This document shows positions 1-9,517 of a stretch of 64,000 bases of DNA, piece after piece. Every line of letters starts with the position of its first letter. Within the stretch, counting starts at the first letter, position 1. Location of the stretch: NCBI RefSeq assembly GCF_001039575.1, contig NZ_JIBT01000024.1:38484-102483 (forward strand), given 5' to 3'. This DNA is from Halomonas sp. PR-M31. GTDB taxonomy: Bacteria > Pseudomonadota > Gammaproteobacteria > Pseudomonadales > Halomonadaceae. The notes under the pieces are model-generated. The model worked only from the letters and a program-made list of their open reading frames with translations. It did not search any database and was not told where the DNA came from. The translations under genes and the position numbers were made by a program.

Positions 1-68
1 TCCCATCCCTGGTCAACATGGGGGATACCATTGCGGTGATTGGCGTGGTGGTCGATTCGCTGGATTGA
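1..68 (+). CDS. doeB: C-terminal end of ectoine-derived diaminobutyrate deacetylase DoeB (partial)
   Basis: Only the last 21 codons are in the window, read in frame from base 3 and ending in TGA at 66-68. The tail (NMGDTIAVIGVVV) has the short hydrophobic beta-strand look of the end of a succinylglutamate desuccinylase/aspartoacylase-family deacetylase. The assignment rests mainly on context: the next gene begins 3 bases later and encodes a DoeX-like Lrp/AsnC regulator, the order known from the Halomonas elongata ectoine degradation operon. DoeB removes the acetyl group from N-acetyl-diaminobutyrate. The identity is inferred, because too little protein is present for a domain-level call. Confidence 0.6.
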   Translation, partial: PSLVNMGDTIAVIGVVVDSLD

Positions 69-71
69 TCG

Positions 72-542
72 ATGAAACTCGACCGCTATGACATCAAGAT
101 TCTCGAGATTCTGGCCAAGGACGGCCGGATCACCAAGTCGCGCCTGGCAGAGGCGATCAATCTCTCGGTCAGCCCCTGCTGGGAGCGGGTCAAACGGTTG
201 GAAAAGGCTGGCATCATCGAAGGCTATAGTGCCCGCATCAATGCTCGAGTGCTGCACAAGCGTGCGCCGGTCTGGATGCAGATCGAACTCAAGCAGCACA
301 ATGCGGAAAGCTTTCTACGCTTCGAGAACGCCATTCATGCAACGCCGGAAGTCACCGAGTGTGTGGCGGTCGGGGGCGGCGTGGACTATCTGGTCAAGGT
401 CGAGGCATCCTCCATCGACGCCTATCAGCGCTTGATCGACGACTGGCTGATGTCCGACCTAGGCATCGAGCGCTACTTTACCTACATCGTCACCAAGACG
501 GTCAAGGCGACGACGCCGTCAATCCAAATCGAACAGGAATGA
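72..542 (+). CDS. doeX: Lrp/AsnC-family regulator of ectoine degradation, DoeX
   Basis: The 156-residue protein has the usual Lrp/AsnC layout: an N-terminal winged helix-turn-helix (about residues 4-60, starting LDRYDIKILEIL) and a C-terminal RAM/effector domain (about 70-145). The length is normal for the family. The ATG lies 3 bases after the upstream deacetylase stop, so the two are almost certainly co-transcribed. In Halomonas elongata DoeX sits at this position and controls ectoine breakdown genes, and the doeC and doeD genes downstream here support that role. Assignment to DoeX rather than another Lrp paralogue is by synteny. The operon is interrupted directly downstream by convergent cbpM. 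Confidence 0.85.
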   Translation: MKLDRYDIKILEILAKDGRITKSRLAEAINLSVSPCWERVKRLEKAGIIEGYSARINARVLHKRAPVWMQIELKQHNAESFLRFENAIHATPEVTECVAVGGGVDYLVKVEASSIDAYQRLIDDWLMSDLGIERYFTYIVTKTVKATTPSIQIEQE

Positions 543-560
543 TTACTCCATTCATGAACA

Positions 561-881
561 CTACTGATCGAGTCGCTGCACCCGAGCCCGCAGCTGTTCC
601 AGCTCCTCGAGCAGATCAAGGGCCAGCGCGGCGCCCGCCATATTGACCCCAAGGTCTTGTCTGAGCCGCTGCACACAGCGAATTCGGCGCACGCTGATGC
701 CATAAAAACGCCAGCCGGACGGATCGCGGCCCACGGGTTCGATGACGCCTTCATCAACCAGATCGACGACTTGATCCGCGGGCAGTTGACAGGTGCGGCA
801 TAGCTGGGCCAGGGTCAATTCGATGTCCTCTTCCAGCACCTCGGAGGTCAATGTCGGTAGGTCTCGTTTCGTCATGATCAC
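561..881 (-). CDS. cbpM: Chaperone modulator CbpM
   Basis: This 106-residue MerR-like helical protein matches CbpM, the small partner that binds the J-domain of CbpA and inhibits its co-chaperone activity. It has an N-terminal helix-turn-helix-like segment ([22 protein letters not shown]), the following G-WRFYG motif and a leucine-rich C-terminal coiled coil ([14 protein letters not shown]). Its start overlaps the end of cbpA by 4 bases, so the two are translationally coupled. It converges on doeX with only 18 bases between the stop codons. Length is typical for the family. Confidence 0.88.
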   Translation of the reverse strand: MIMTKRDLPTLTSEVLEEDIELTLAQLCRTCQLPADQVVDLVDEGVIEPVGRDPSGWRFYGISVRRIRCVQRLRQDLGVNMAGAALALDLLEELEQLRARVQRLDQ

Positions 882-1837
882 ACCCCCATATTCGTGCGTG
901 GGTTGAATGTGAAGGCCTTCTCGAATTCTCGGTAGGCTTGCCTGGCGGCGTCATCGTCCGCTGGCGGCAAGGCGATCTTCACTATCACGTAAAGATCCCC
1001 CGGCGATTTGGCGGGCAGGCCGCGGCCCTTCAAACGCAGCTTGCGTCCTGCGGTGGAGCCGGCGGGGATCTTCAAATCCACGGACCCGGTGGGCAAGGGC
1101 GCCTTGACCGTTGCCCCAAGCGCTGCCTCCCAAGGCGCCACGGGTAAATCCAGAAACACATCCTTGCCTTCCACATGATAGAAAGGGTGCGGGCGAAATT
1201 CGACCTCGAGATACAGATCGCCCGCTTCGCCCTGGCCCAGGCCCGCCTCGCCTTGGCCGGCAAGACGAATATGCTGTCCTGGATGCACGCCCTTGGGAAT
1301 CTTGACGTTGAGGGTGCGCTCCCGCGGATGTAGCCGACCGTCGCTACCAGGCTGTGACTGGGTCAGAGTCAAAGCGCGAGTTGCGCCGGTGTAGGCATCT
1401 TGCAAATCGATGACCACCCTGGCATGGCTATCCTGACCGCGCATATGGAACTCACGTTGCGAGTGAGGCCGATAGCCACCCCCGACATTGCCTCGACCGA
1501 ACAGGCTCTCAAAAAAGTCGCTGAACTGATCCGTGTTCGTATCGGTGAAGCCGCCGCCATGAAAAGCGAAATCCTCGTTCCAGTCCGGCGGTGGCCGGAA
1601 ATCCTGACCGCCTTGCCAATCCGCTCCGAGCTGATCATAGGCGGCGCGTTTCTCCGGGTCCTTGAGGACTTCGTAGGCCTCACCCATCTCCTTGAACTTC
1701 TCTTCGGCGTCCGGCTCCTTGTTGATGTCCGGGTGATACTTACGTGCCAGTTTGCGATAGGCGCGCTTGATCTCGTCCTGAGACGCGTCCCGCTCGACGC
1801 CCATGAGCTGGTAGTAATCCTTGAACTCCATTTCCAT
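878..1837 (-). CDS. cbpA: Curved DNA-binding protein / DnaJ-class co-chaperone CbpA
   Basis: The protein (319 residues) starts with a J-domain (about 5-70) carrying the HPD motif in [10 protein letters not shown], then a Gly/Phe-rich stretch (FAFHGGGF), then two DnaJ C-terminal substrate-binding domains ([34 protein letters not shown]). There is no Cys-rich zinc finger, which separates CbpA from DnaJ. CbpA stimulates DnaK and binds curved DNA in stationary phase. An AAGGA lies about 4 bases before the ATG at 1837; a second in-frame ATG at 1831 is equally possible. It forms an operon with cbpM and sits, unusually, between doeX and doeC. Confidence 0.92.
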   Translation of the reverse strand: MEMEFKDYYQLMGVERDASQDEIKRAYRKLARKYHPDINKEPDAEEKFKEMGEAYEVLKDPEKRAAYDQLGADWQGGQDFRPPPDWNEDFAFHGGGFTDTNTDQFSDFFESLFGRGNVGGGYRPHSQREFHMRGQDSHARVVIDLQDAYTGATRALTLTQSQPGSDGRLHPRERTLNVKIPKGVHPGQHIRLAGQGEAGLGQGEAGDLYLEVEFRPHPFYHVEGKDVFLDLPVAPWEAALGATVKAPLPTGSVDLKIPAGSTAGRKLRLKGRGLPAKSPGDLYVIVKIALPPADDDAARQAYREFEKAFTFNPRTNMGV

Positions 1838-2053
1838 TCGATCCTTTCATGCTGCCCTGAAGGCATCCAAGCGTGTTTTGTGACGACTGTCCAGTGCCAA
1901 CTGCTACAGAAAATTCTGCAACTCCCATGCTTAACTGCAAAAGAACTTCGTGCCCGCAGGCCTTGGGACAAAAATTATCCAGTCGAGACACGTAGTAACC
2001 TGAGGCTGTATTCAGGCAGAGCGCTGCCTGCTTTTTGTTTCAAGGAGGCACCC

Positions 2054-3523
2054 ATGAAGCTCAACGATCCACGTCTATTGCGCCAGTATGCCTATGTCGA
2101 TGGCAAATGGACCCACGGCGATGGTGGCCGTGAGATGGCAGTGATCGATCCGGCCACCGGGGAGACACTAGGGCACATACCCCTGCTCGAGCCGGAGCAG
2201 ATTCGCGGCACCGTGGAAGCTGCCGACGCGGCATTCGTTCAGTGGCGGGCACTGCGCGCCGACGAGCGCTGCGAGCGTCTGCTGGCCTGGTACGACCTGC
2301 TGCAGGCCAATCGCGAGGATCTGGCCATCATCATGACCCATGAGCAGGGCAAGCCCTTGCCGGATGCCCGAGGCGAGGTGGAATACGGTGCCAGCTTCAT
2401 TCGCTGGTTCGCGGAAGAGGGCAAGCGCACCTTTGGCCAGACCATTCCCAGTCATATTCCCAACGCCGCCCTTGGCACCCTCAAGGAGCCGGTGGGCGTG
2501 GCGGCGCTGATCACGCCTTGGAACTTCCCGTTGGCGATGATCACCCGCAAGGCCGCCGCCGCCATGGCGGCAGGCTGTCCGGTCATCGTCAAGCCGGCCG
2601 GCGAGACGCCGTTCAGTGCCCTGGCGCTTGCGGAACTGGCGGAACGCGCCGGCATTCCAGCGGGTGTATTCAACGTGGTGCTCGGTGAAGCGGCTGAGGT
2701 GTCCGAGGTACTGTGCAAGGAACCTCGGGTCAAGGCTCTCTCGTTCACCGGGTCCACGCCGGTCGGACGATTGTTGCTGGAGCAGTGCGCCAGCACCGTC
2801 AAGCGGGTGTCGCTTGAGCTGGGGGGCAACGCGCCGTTTATTGTTGGCCCGGACGTCGACCCCAAGGAGGCCGCCCTTGCCGCGGTGGCGGCCAAGTTCC
2901 AGACCGCGGGGCAAGACTGCCTGGCGGCCAATCGCATCCTGGTGCATGAAGACGTGCACGACGCATTCGTCGAGTACTTCGCCGAGCGCATGAAGGCTCT
3001 CAAGGTCGGCAATGGCCTGATCAGCGAAATCGATCTCGGGCCGCTGATTCATCAACGGGCCGTGGAGAAGGCGTCCAGCATCGTCGACGATGCCCTGTCC
3101 AAGGGAGCGACCCTGATTCATGGCGATCAGTCCATGGCGCCGGGGGAGAACTTCTTCATGCCGACGCTGCTGACCGATGTGACCGCGGACATGCAGATCT
3201 GGCGGGAGGAGAACTTCGCCCCGGTGGCCGGCGTTACAAAATTCTCGAGCGACGATGACGCCATCGCCATGGCCAACGACACCGAGTACGGACTGGCGGC
3301 TTATGTCTATACCCACGACATTCGCCGTATCTGGAAGATGCTGCGCGCCCTGGGCAACGGCATGGTCTCGGTCAATAGCGTGAAGATGACCGGCCCCCCG
3401 ATTCCCTTTGGCGGGGTGAAACAGTCTGGGCTGGGTCGTGAGGGGGGTACTGCCGGGATCGAGGAGTATCTTGACACGAAATATTATTGCCTCGGCGGCC
3501 TCGGCTCTTTATCGGGGAGCTAG
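2054..3523 (+). CDS. doeC: Aspartate-semialdehyde dehydrogenase of ectoine degradation, DoeC (aldehyde dehydrogenase family)
   Basis: The 489-residue protein is a full-length NAD(P)-dependent aldehyde dehydrogenase, close to succinate-semialdehyde dehydrogenases. Visible motifs are PWNFPLAM, the catalytic-Glu motif SLELGGNAP, the catalytic Cys in AGQDC and the C-terminal KQSGLGREGG. The start at 2054 is set by a strong ribosome-binding site (AAGGAGG, 2042-2048); the open frame further upstream is only antisense to cbpA. DoeC oxidises aspartate semialdehyde to aspartate, the last step of ectoine catabolism. The neighbouring transaminase doeD supplies the substrate. Family membership is sure; substrate is inferred from context. 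Confidence 0.85.
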   Translation: MKLNDPRLLRQYAYVDGKWTHGDGGREMAVIDPATGETLGHIPLLEPEQIRGTVEAADAAFVQWRALRADERCERLLAWYDLLQANREDLAIIMTHEQGKPLPDARGEVEYGASFIRWFAEEGKRTFGQTIPSHIPNAALGTLKEPVGVAALITPWNFPLAMITRKAAAAMAAGCPVIVKPAGETPFSALALAELAERAGIPAGVFNVVLGEAAEVSEVLCKEPRVKALSFTGSTPVGRLLLEQCASTVKRVSLELGGNAPFIVGPDVDPKEAALAAVAAKFQTAGQDCLAANRILVHEDVHDAFVEYFAERMKALKVGNGLISEIDLGPLIHQRAVEKASSIVDDALSKGATLIHGDQSMAPGENFFMPTLLTDVTADMQIWREENFAPVAGVTKFSSDDDAIAMANDTEYGLAAYVYTHDIRRIWKMLRALGNGMVSVNSVKMTGPPIPFGGVKQSGLGREGGTAGIEEYLDTKYYCLGGLGSLSGS

Positions 3524-3530
3524 CTGCGCT

Positions 3531-3617
3531 CGGCTATACGGCGTTAAAAATCGGCTTAAAATGCTCATTTACAACAGTAAACTCCGCTTTTTCGCCGATT
3601 TTTGCCTTGTCTAGCCA
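3531..3617. repeat. Imperfect inverted repeat in the doeC-doeD gap
   Basis: Two arms (about 3531-3554 and 3595-3617) form a long imperfect palindrome. The inner part, AAAAATCGGC at 3546-3555 against GCCGATTTTT at 3595-3604, pairs perfectly. The sequence could fold on either strand. It resembles a dispersed palindromic intergenic element, or a terminator-like structure after doeC, but I found no second copy in this window. Function is unknown. Confidence 0.45.
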
Positions 3618-3690
3618 TCGCTCGCAGAGCTCTCTAGGTTGGTAGATATCACGTTTAAACTTATGTAATAAAAGCTTTCAGGAGAAGTTG

Positions 3691-5093
3691 ATGAGTACCC
3701 ATCAGGAGCTGATTGATCGTGACCGCAAGGTGACGTTTCATGCGTCCACCCATCTGCGCGACTTTGCCCAGGGCGATGCGCCGGGCCGGGTAATTACCGG
3801 CGGCAAGGGCATCAATATCGTCGACAAGGATGGCCGCGAGATGATCGACGGCTTCGCCGGCCTGTACTGCGTGAACATCGGCTACGGGCGTACCGAAGTG
3901 GCCGAGGCGATCTACAAGCAGGCGCTTGAACTGTCCTACTACCACACCTATGTGGGCCACTCGAACGAGCCGCTAATCGAGCTCTCCGAGAAGATCATCA
4001 AGCTCGCCGGCATGAACATGTCCAAGGTCTATTACGGCATGTCAGGCTCAGATGCCAACGAGACCCAGCTCAAGATCGTGCGTTATTACAACAACGTATT
4101 GGGCCGCTCCCAGAAGAAGAAGATCATCTCGCGCAGCCGCGGCTATCATGGCTCCGGTATCGCTTCCGGATCGCTGACCGGCCTGCCGACCTTCCACAAC
4201 CATTTCGATCTGCCCATCGACAGCATTCGTCATACCGAGGCGCCGTACTATTACCGGCGCAGCGATGCCCAGGCCAACATGAGTGAGCGTGAGTTCGCCA
4301 AGGACTGCGCCGCCAAGCTCGAGGAGATGATCCTCGCCGAAGGCCCGGATACCGTGGCCGCCTTCATCGGCGAGCCGGTGCTGGGCACCGGCGGTATCGT
4401 GCCGCCGCCGGAGGGTTACTGGAACGAGATTCAGCAGGTGCTCGATAAGTACGACGTGCTGCTGATCGCAGACGAGGTGGTGACCGGGTTCGGGCGTATC
4501 GGTACCGACTTCGGCTCGCATTTCTACGGCATGAAGCCGGATCTCATTACTGTAGCCAAAGGCCTGACCAGCGCCTATCAGCCACTGTCCGGCGTGATCG
4601 TTGGTGACAAGGTGTGGCAGGTGCTGGAGCAGGGCACCGGCGAGTACGGACCGATCGGTCATGGCTGGACCTATTCCGGTCACCCGTTGGGCGTCGCTGC
4701 CGGCTTGGCCAATCTGGCCATCATCGAGCGGGAAGGTCTGGCCCAGAATGCCGCCGAGACCGGCGCCTATCTACAGCAGCAGATGCAGAAAACCTTTGCC
4801 GATCACCCCTTGGTGGGCAACGTGCGCGGCGTCGGATTACTCGCGGCGCTGGAGTTTTCGCCGAACCCGGTCCATCGTGAGCATTTCGCGCCGGCCCTCA
4901 AGGTCGCCCGCGCATCAGTGCTGCTGCCATGGAGGAAAATCTGATTGCCCGGGCCATGCCCCATGGAGACATACTGGGTTTCGCACCGCCGCTGGTGGTC
5001 AACCGTGATGAAGTCGATGAAATCATCGCCCGTGCCAAGTGTGCGGTAGACAAGGTAGCTGATGAGCTGACCCGTTCCGGCGATCTGAAATAA
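3691..5093 (+). pseudogene. doeD: Diaminobutyrate transaminase DoeD, frameshifted near 4910
   Basis: The translation is a class III PLP-dependent aminotransferase that converts diaminobutyrate to aspartate semialdehyde. It contains MSGSDANET, the PLP-contact segment LLIADEVVTGFGR and the Schiff-base Lys in ITVAKGLTSAY. The first frame runs to a stop at 4944, but the expected C-terminus (ARAMPHGDILGFAPPLV) continues in another frame to a TAA at 5091-5093. Adding one G after 4910, where CCCGCGC would become CCCGGCGC, restores a 467-residue protein of normal length. ATG at 3691 follows AGGAGA at 3680-3685. I think a sequence error is more likely than a real mutation. Confidence 0.85.
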
Positions 5094-5127
5094 GCGACGT
5101 TTTCAGCGATTAAAGACCAGGTTGTCG

Positions 5128-5161
5128 AAAGCCAAGCTCTCAAGAGGGCTTGGCTTTTTTA
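5128..5161 (+). terminator. Rho-independent terminator after doeD
   Basis: A perfect 10-base stem (AAAGCCAAGC at 5128-5137 with GCTTGGCTTT at 5148-5157) and a 10-base loop are followed by a run of T to 5160. It lies 35 bases after the restored doeD stop and separates the doe genes from eutB. Confidence 0.85.
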
Positions 5162-5218
5162 CCGTTTCCGACGCTACTATGGCAATAATATAGCGTCTAA
5201 TAAGAAAAGGAGTTGCTC

Positions 5219-6221
5219 ATGCCAGATCCCGGTCACCATTCAGTCACCCTAGAGTCGATTTACCAGGCCCGCGCACGGATTGCGGGTCAGGTGGTCCGCA
5301 CGCCGCTGATTCGCTCCATGGAACTGTCTCGTCGCTTTGATGCGGAGATCTTTCTCAAGCTGGAAAACTGCCAACCCACCGGTGCTTTTAAGCTGCGCGG
5401 GGCGACCAATATGATCGCTACCCTGATCGAAAAACACGGTAGGGATTCACTTGACCAAGGTGTGACCACGGCCTCTACCGGTAATCACGGCCGGGCGGTG
5501 GCATTTGCCGCGGCCCGTTTTGGCGTGCCGTCGGTGATCTGTCTTTCGGAGCGAGTGCCGGACAACAAGGTGCGTGCCATTGAATCATTGGGGGCCGAGG
5601 TGAAGCGTGTGGGCCAGAGCCAGGACGAGGCTTTCGAAGCGGTCACGCGACTGGTCGAGGAGCAGGGCATGACATTGATTCCGCCCTTCGATGATCCGTT
5701 GATTGCCAGCGGTCAAGGCACCATTGGTCTGGAACTGCTGGAAGATCAGCTATCTTGATCGGGTAATCGTGGGACTTTCCGGAGGTGGTTTACTGGGAGG
5801 TATCGGCGCCGCCATCAAAGCAATTCGCCCGGATACCTGGGTGACCGGAGTGAGCTTGTCAAAGGGTGCGGCGATGTGGGAAAGCCTGGAGGCAGGGCAC
5901 CCGGTCGACGTCGAGGAAAGCGACAGTCTGGCGGATTCTCTTAATGGCGGAATCGGTGTAAGCAATCGCTATACTTTCGATTTAGTGTCCGAGGTGATGG
6001 ACAATCACTATCAGGTCTCCGAGCCCGCCATCGCTCGAGCCATGATTGACATGCTGGAGCACGAGAAAATGTTAGTGGAAGGCGCCGCCGCCATCGGTTT
6101 GGCCGCCATCGAGGAGCACGGAGTGAACGTGCAGGGCCAGAAGGTGGCGCTGATCGTATCAGGCAATGGCGTCTCTCTGGCAACCTTCGATCGTGCTCGC
6201 ACTTTGGCGGGAACCGTCTGA
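5219..6221 (+). pseudogene. eutB: Hydroxyectoine utilisation dehydratase EutB, frameshifted near 5747
   Basis: The protein belongs to the PLP-dependent threonine/serine dehydratase family. It has the PLP-lysine motif PTGAFKLRGA, the TASTGNHGRA loop and the phosphate-binding glycine loop GLSGGGLLGG. EutB acts in hydroxyectoine breakdown, turning the hydroxylated intermediate towards the ectoine route. The first frame stops at 5758; the Gly loop and the rest continue in a second frame to 6221. Removing one base (or adding two) around 5744-5752 restores about 333 residues, the usual size. The ATG at 5219 follows AAAAGGA. Context with doe genes and eutC supports EutB over a plain threonine dehydratase. 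Confidence 0.82.
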
Positions 6222-6390
6222 TTCAAGTTCCTGCGGCAACAGCAGGTACTGCTACAAGATGTTAAATTTTTTGCACAATGATGAATGAATGTAGGAAAAG
6301 AATGATCATCATCAACCTTCATGGTATTTCAGCTTGCTAGTATCTTGGGCAAGATAGCGTCTTCCTTCTCCTTGGCGTAAGAATGTATCC

Positions 6391-7863
6391 ATGACTCGTT
6401 GTGTGTTTTTGCCTGTCTACCCTCGTGCTTTTCTCTGGTTGTTGTCCTTACTCACCCTGTGGCTCGTCTCTCCCGCTGCGCTGGCCATCAGCGGGGAGCT
6501 GGATATGACCAGCTCAACGGTCGGCGCTATAGCCCTGGTTGTCTTCGTCATTGCTTACGCCTTGGTGATGCTTGAAGAGAAGCTTCATATGCGCAAGTCA
6601 AAGCCGGTGCTGGTGGCGGCAGGGATCATCTGGGCACTGATCGGCTGGGTTTACGTTCAAGCAGGCATGCCCCATGCCGCCGAAGAGGCGTTCGGTGAGA
6701 CCTTTCTGGAATTCGCCGAGCTGATGCTATTCCTGCTGGTGGCGATGACCTACATCAATGCCATGGACGAGCGGCGGACATTCGATGCCTTGCGCGCCTG
6801 GATGGTAGACCGGGGGTTCAGCTATCGTAGCCTGTTCTGGTTGACCGGTGGTCTGGCTTTTGTCATCTCACCGGTAGCCGATAACCTGACCACGGCGCTT
6901 TTGATGTGCACCGTTGTGATCAAGGTCGCCGAGGGAGATCGGGCTTTCATCAATCTGTGCTGTGTCAACATCGTGGTTGCCGCCAATGCGGGAGGCGCGT
7001 TCAGCCCCTTCGGTGATATCACTACCCTGATGGTCTGGCAGGACGGCATGGTCAAGTTTTACGAGTTTTTCGAGCTGCTGATACCTTCGCTGGTCAACTT
7101 CCTGGTGCCGGCCATCATCATGAGCTTCTTCGTCAAAAAACGCCGCCCACAGGCGCAGGATGACGTCGTTGATCTCAAGCGTGGCTGGAAGCGCATCATT
7201 GCCTTGTTCCTGCTGACCATCGCCTCCGCCGTAGCCTGCCATACATTTCTGGGACTGCCGCCGGTATTGGGCATGATGACCGGACTCGGCTATCTACAGT
7301 TCTTCGGTTACTACCTGCGCCAGAGTCTGCCGCGCTCCCTGGAGCGTAAGCGGAAGCGCTATTCGCGGCGAGGCGATCAGCGCAAACTCGAGCGTCTAGG
7401 TAGCGTCGTGCCCTTTGACGTCTTCAATCGTATCGCCCATGCGGAGTGGGATACGCTGCTTTTCTTCTATGGGGTGGTCATGTGCGTGGGGGGGCTGGGC
7501 TTTCTCGGCTATCTATCGATGCTCTCGGAGCTGCTCTACGTTCAATGGGATGCCACTTGGGCCAATGTCATCCTTGGCGTGGTCTCGGCGGTAGTCGATA
7601 ACATTCCTGTGATGTTTGCCGTACTCACCATGCAGCCGGACATGTCTCATGGCCACTGGCTGCTGATCACCCTGACCGCCGGGGTCGGCGGCAGTCTGCT
7701 TTCCATCGGGTCCGCCGCGGGCGTGGCGTTGATGGGGCATGCGCGTGGCTCCTACACCTTCATGGGGCATTTGAAATGGGCGCCAGCCATCTTCCTGGGC
7801 TATGTCGCAAGCATCTTGACGCATCTATGGATCAATGCGGGAAGTTTTGCGATCAGCGGTTGA
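6391..7863 (+). CDS. nhaD: Na+/H+ antiporter NhaD
   Basis: This 490-residue polytopic membrane protein has about 12-13 hydrophobic segments and a probable N-terminal signal or first helix (LWLLSLLTLWLVSPAALA). Conserved NhaD/ion-transporter-superfamily motifs include SPVADNLTTALLM, NAGGAFSPFGDITTLMVW, SAVVDNIPVMF and SIGSAAGVALMG. NhaD exports Na+ (and Li+) in exchange for protons and is typical of halophilic and marine gammaproteobacteria. It lies between eutB and eutC, which are usually adjacent, on the same strand, with 169 bases upstream and 44 bases to eutC. A shared transcript with eutC is possible. Confidence 0.93.
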   Translation: MTRCVFLPVYPRAFLWLLSLLTLWLVSPAALAISGELDMTSSTVGAIALVVFVIAYALVMLEEKLHMRKSKPVLVAAGIIWALIGWVYVQAGMPHAAEEAFGETFLEFAELMLFLLVAMTYINAMDERRTFDALRAWMVDRGFSYRSLFWLTGGLAFVISPVADNLTTALLMCTVVIKVAEGDRAFINLCCVNIVVAANAGGAFSPFGDITTLMVWQDGMVKFYEFFELLIPSLVNFLVPAIIMSFFVKKRRPQAQDDVVDLKRGWKRIIALFLLTIASAVACHTFLGLPPVLGMMTGLGYLQFFGYYLRQSLPRSLERKRKRYSRRGDQRKLERLGSVVPFDVFNRIAHAEWDTLLFFYGVVMCVGGLGFLGYLSMLSELLYVQWDATWANVILGVVSAVVDNIPVMFAVLTMQPDMSHGHWLLITLTAGVGGSLLSIGSAAGVALMGHARGSYTFMGHLKWAPAIFLGYVASILTHLWINAGSFAISG

Positions 7864-7907
7864 TTGGTGACAATAAGAAGACATCGATATGACCGGGAGT
7901 CTTCTTC

Positions 7908-8905
7908 ATGCAGCTTTTCAATCGGGACGTTATCAGTGACGCGGTCCACCTGGACCGCGCTGCGCTCGAGGCAATAGAGGAGGGGTTCAAGGCGCTAGGC
8001 CGCGGCGACGTGGTCCAGCCGCCCATCCTCTCGATGGCCATCGAGGAGTCCAATGGCGAGGTGGATGTGAAGACCGCCCATATTCGCGGCTTCGAACGCT
8101 TTGCCATCAAGGTCAGCCCCGGCTTCTTCGACAATCCCAAGCTCGGCTTGCCGAGTCTGAATGGCCTGATGATGGTGTTCTCTGCCAAGACCGGGCTGGT
8201 GGATGCGGTGCTCTTCGACGAAGGCTATCTCACTGCGATACGCACCGCCCTGGCCGGCGCCATTGCCGCCAAGCACCTCTCGCGAGAAAACAGTCGCCGC
8301 GTGGCCGTGCTTGCGCTGGCGAACAGGCTGAATTGCAGGTGAGGGCGCTGCAACTGGTGCGCGATATCGACAGCGTCGATGTCTGGGCGCGCAAGCGCGA
8401 CTCCGCCGAGGCCTACGCCGAGCGTATGCGCACGCTAGGGCTCACGGTCAACGTACATGACAGCGTCAAGGCAGCCTGCGCCCAGGCGGATATCATCGTT
8501 ACCACAACTCCCGCACGAACTCCCATTCTTACCGCTCAAGACGTACCGGAAGGGGCGCATGTCACCGCCATGGGCTCGGATAGCCCCGAGAAGCGCGAGC
8601 TTGATGAATCGCTGATGACCCGCGCCGACGCCTTCGTCTGCGATACCCGCGCCCAAAGCGAAACGAACGGCGAACTCAAGGCCTTTACCCGGCAAGCTCG
8701 TTCAAGATCAAACGACTCAAGTAGATCAAACAGTTTCGACGCTGATGGCAAGCCGCCATTCAAGGTCTATGAATTGGGAAGGGTTATCGCTGAAGGGCAG
8801 CGCCTGCGCCTCTCGGATGCCAGCATCACGGTCTGTGACCTGACCGGCACCGGCGTGCAGGACACGGCGATCGCCAACTTCGCGCTGGGGCGTTTGATGG
8901 GGTGA
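7908..8905 (+). pseudogene. eutC: Hydroxyectoine utilisation protein EutC (ornithine cyclodeaminase/mu-crystallin family), frameshifted near 8313
   Basis: The N-terminal half (KVSPGFFDNPKLGLPSLNG, DEGYLTAIRTALAG) and the C-terminal half (Rossmann-type, ADIIVTTTPARTPIL; DLTGTGVQDTAIA) form one ornithine cyclodeaminase-family protein of about 332 residues. The halves are in different frames. Adding one G at 8313, changing CTTGCGCTGG to CTTGGCGCTGG, restores the expected nucleotide-binding loop VAVLGAGEQAE. EutC acts with EutB in hydroxyectoine degradation. A short Ser/Arg-rich stretch (RSRSNDSSRSNS, encoded near 8700-8740) looks like an insertion compared with what I expect of the family. Confidence 0.82.
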
Positions 8906-9111
8906 ATAGAGCGCGGATTTGCAAGAAGGATGGTAGTGGCTTGCTGAAGCCTGCCGAGCTGTTCTTGGTGTTTTTTGATATCAATGAATTATATGAAAAT
9001 GACGCACTCGATAATATTGAATGAACGCGTCAGCATTTTTATTTAATATTAGAGCGTTCCGTCTAATACTTGTTAGGTGGTTGGTCAGTTTGTGATTCAG
9101 GAGGTTATCTT
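8906..9111. other. AT-rich gap at the left edge of the accessory island
   Basis: I find no gene in this stretch. Base composition becomes visibly AT-rich from about 8970. At 9072-9078 the sequence GTTAGGT fits the integron core-site consensus GTTRRRY, but no matching inverse core is seen upstream, so on its own it is only suggestive. Confidence 0.35.
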
Positions 9112-9384
9112 ATGGCAGAAGGGGAGAATTTGAGTGCCGATGCACAGGATGCGTATGTCAATCTTGGGACTCGCAACCACAAAACCATTAAAAAGATCAA
9201 AACCCGTCGGCTGATCAACGCAATCAGAGAATCCCAGTTTGTCGGCTACGACAAAACCCCACCATACAACTGGCTGATGTTTGAGTATGATAGAAGAAAG
9301 ACGCAACGGAACTGGATATTGGGAGTTGTCGCAGCAATTCTTGCAGGCGCTGGCGTTCTGATAACAGCTTTCGCCTCCACGTAA
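9112..9384 (+). CDS. Small protein with one C-terminal membrane helix, unknown function
   Basis: I do not recognise this 90-residue protein. The start at 9112 follows a good ribosome-binding site (CAGGAGG, 9098-9104). The N-terminal two thirds are charged and soluble (KTIKKIKTRRLINAI); the last 22 residues (WILGVVAAILAGAGVLITAF) form a clear single transmembrane helix, so it is probably tail-anchored. It lies in the AT-rich island, and a hairpin-forming sequence ending in GTTAGGG follows directly. It could be an integron-cassette-type orphan gene. Confidence 0.6.
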   Translation: MAEGENLSADAQDAYVNLGTRNHKTIKKIKTRRLINAIRESQFVGYDKTPPYNWLMFEYDRRKTQRNWILGVVAAILAGAGVLITAFAST

Positions 9385-9389
9385 AAAAT

Positions 9390-9466
9390 CGCTTATGTTC
9401 GTTTCCGGCCCGGCGTCCGTCCACTGGACGCCCCTGACGGGCCACCGCATAGCTTTGCGTTAGGGG
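9390..9466. repeat. Possible degenerate attC-like hairpin
   Basis: The inner stem pairs GGCCCG (9407-9412) with CGGGCC (9438-9443) and GCGTCC (9413-9418) with GGACGC (9426-9431), leaving a one-sided bulge. An outer stem pairs GCTTATG (9391-9397) imperfectly with CATAGC (9448-9453). It ends with GTTAGGG at 9459-9465, one base off the GTTRRRY core, just before the next gene. Position and shape suit an integron recombination site, but the inverse core is poor. Confidence 0.35.
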
Positions 9467-9517
9467 TTAAATCGATGCAGTTTGATGTTCGTGATGTTCG
9501 GCAGGATAGGGAAGTCC

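Noticed and set aside
1400..2053. Long in-frame extension upstream of doeC that would give a 707-residue protein
   Set aside because: It is antisense to cbpA, does not resemble an aldehyde dehydrogenase, and a strong ribosome-binding site sets the start at 2054.
2168..3316. 382-codon open frame antisense to doeC
   Set aside because: It is a shadow of a high-GC coding region; the sequence is not protein-like and doeC has clear motifs on the other strand.
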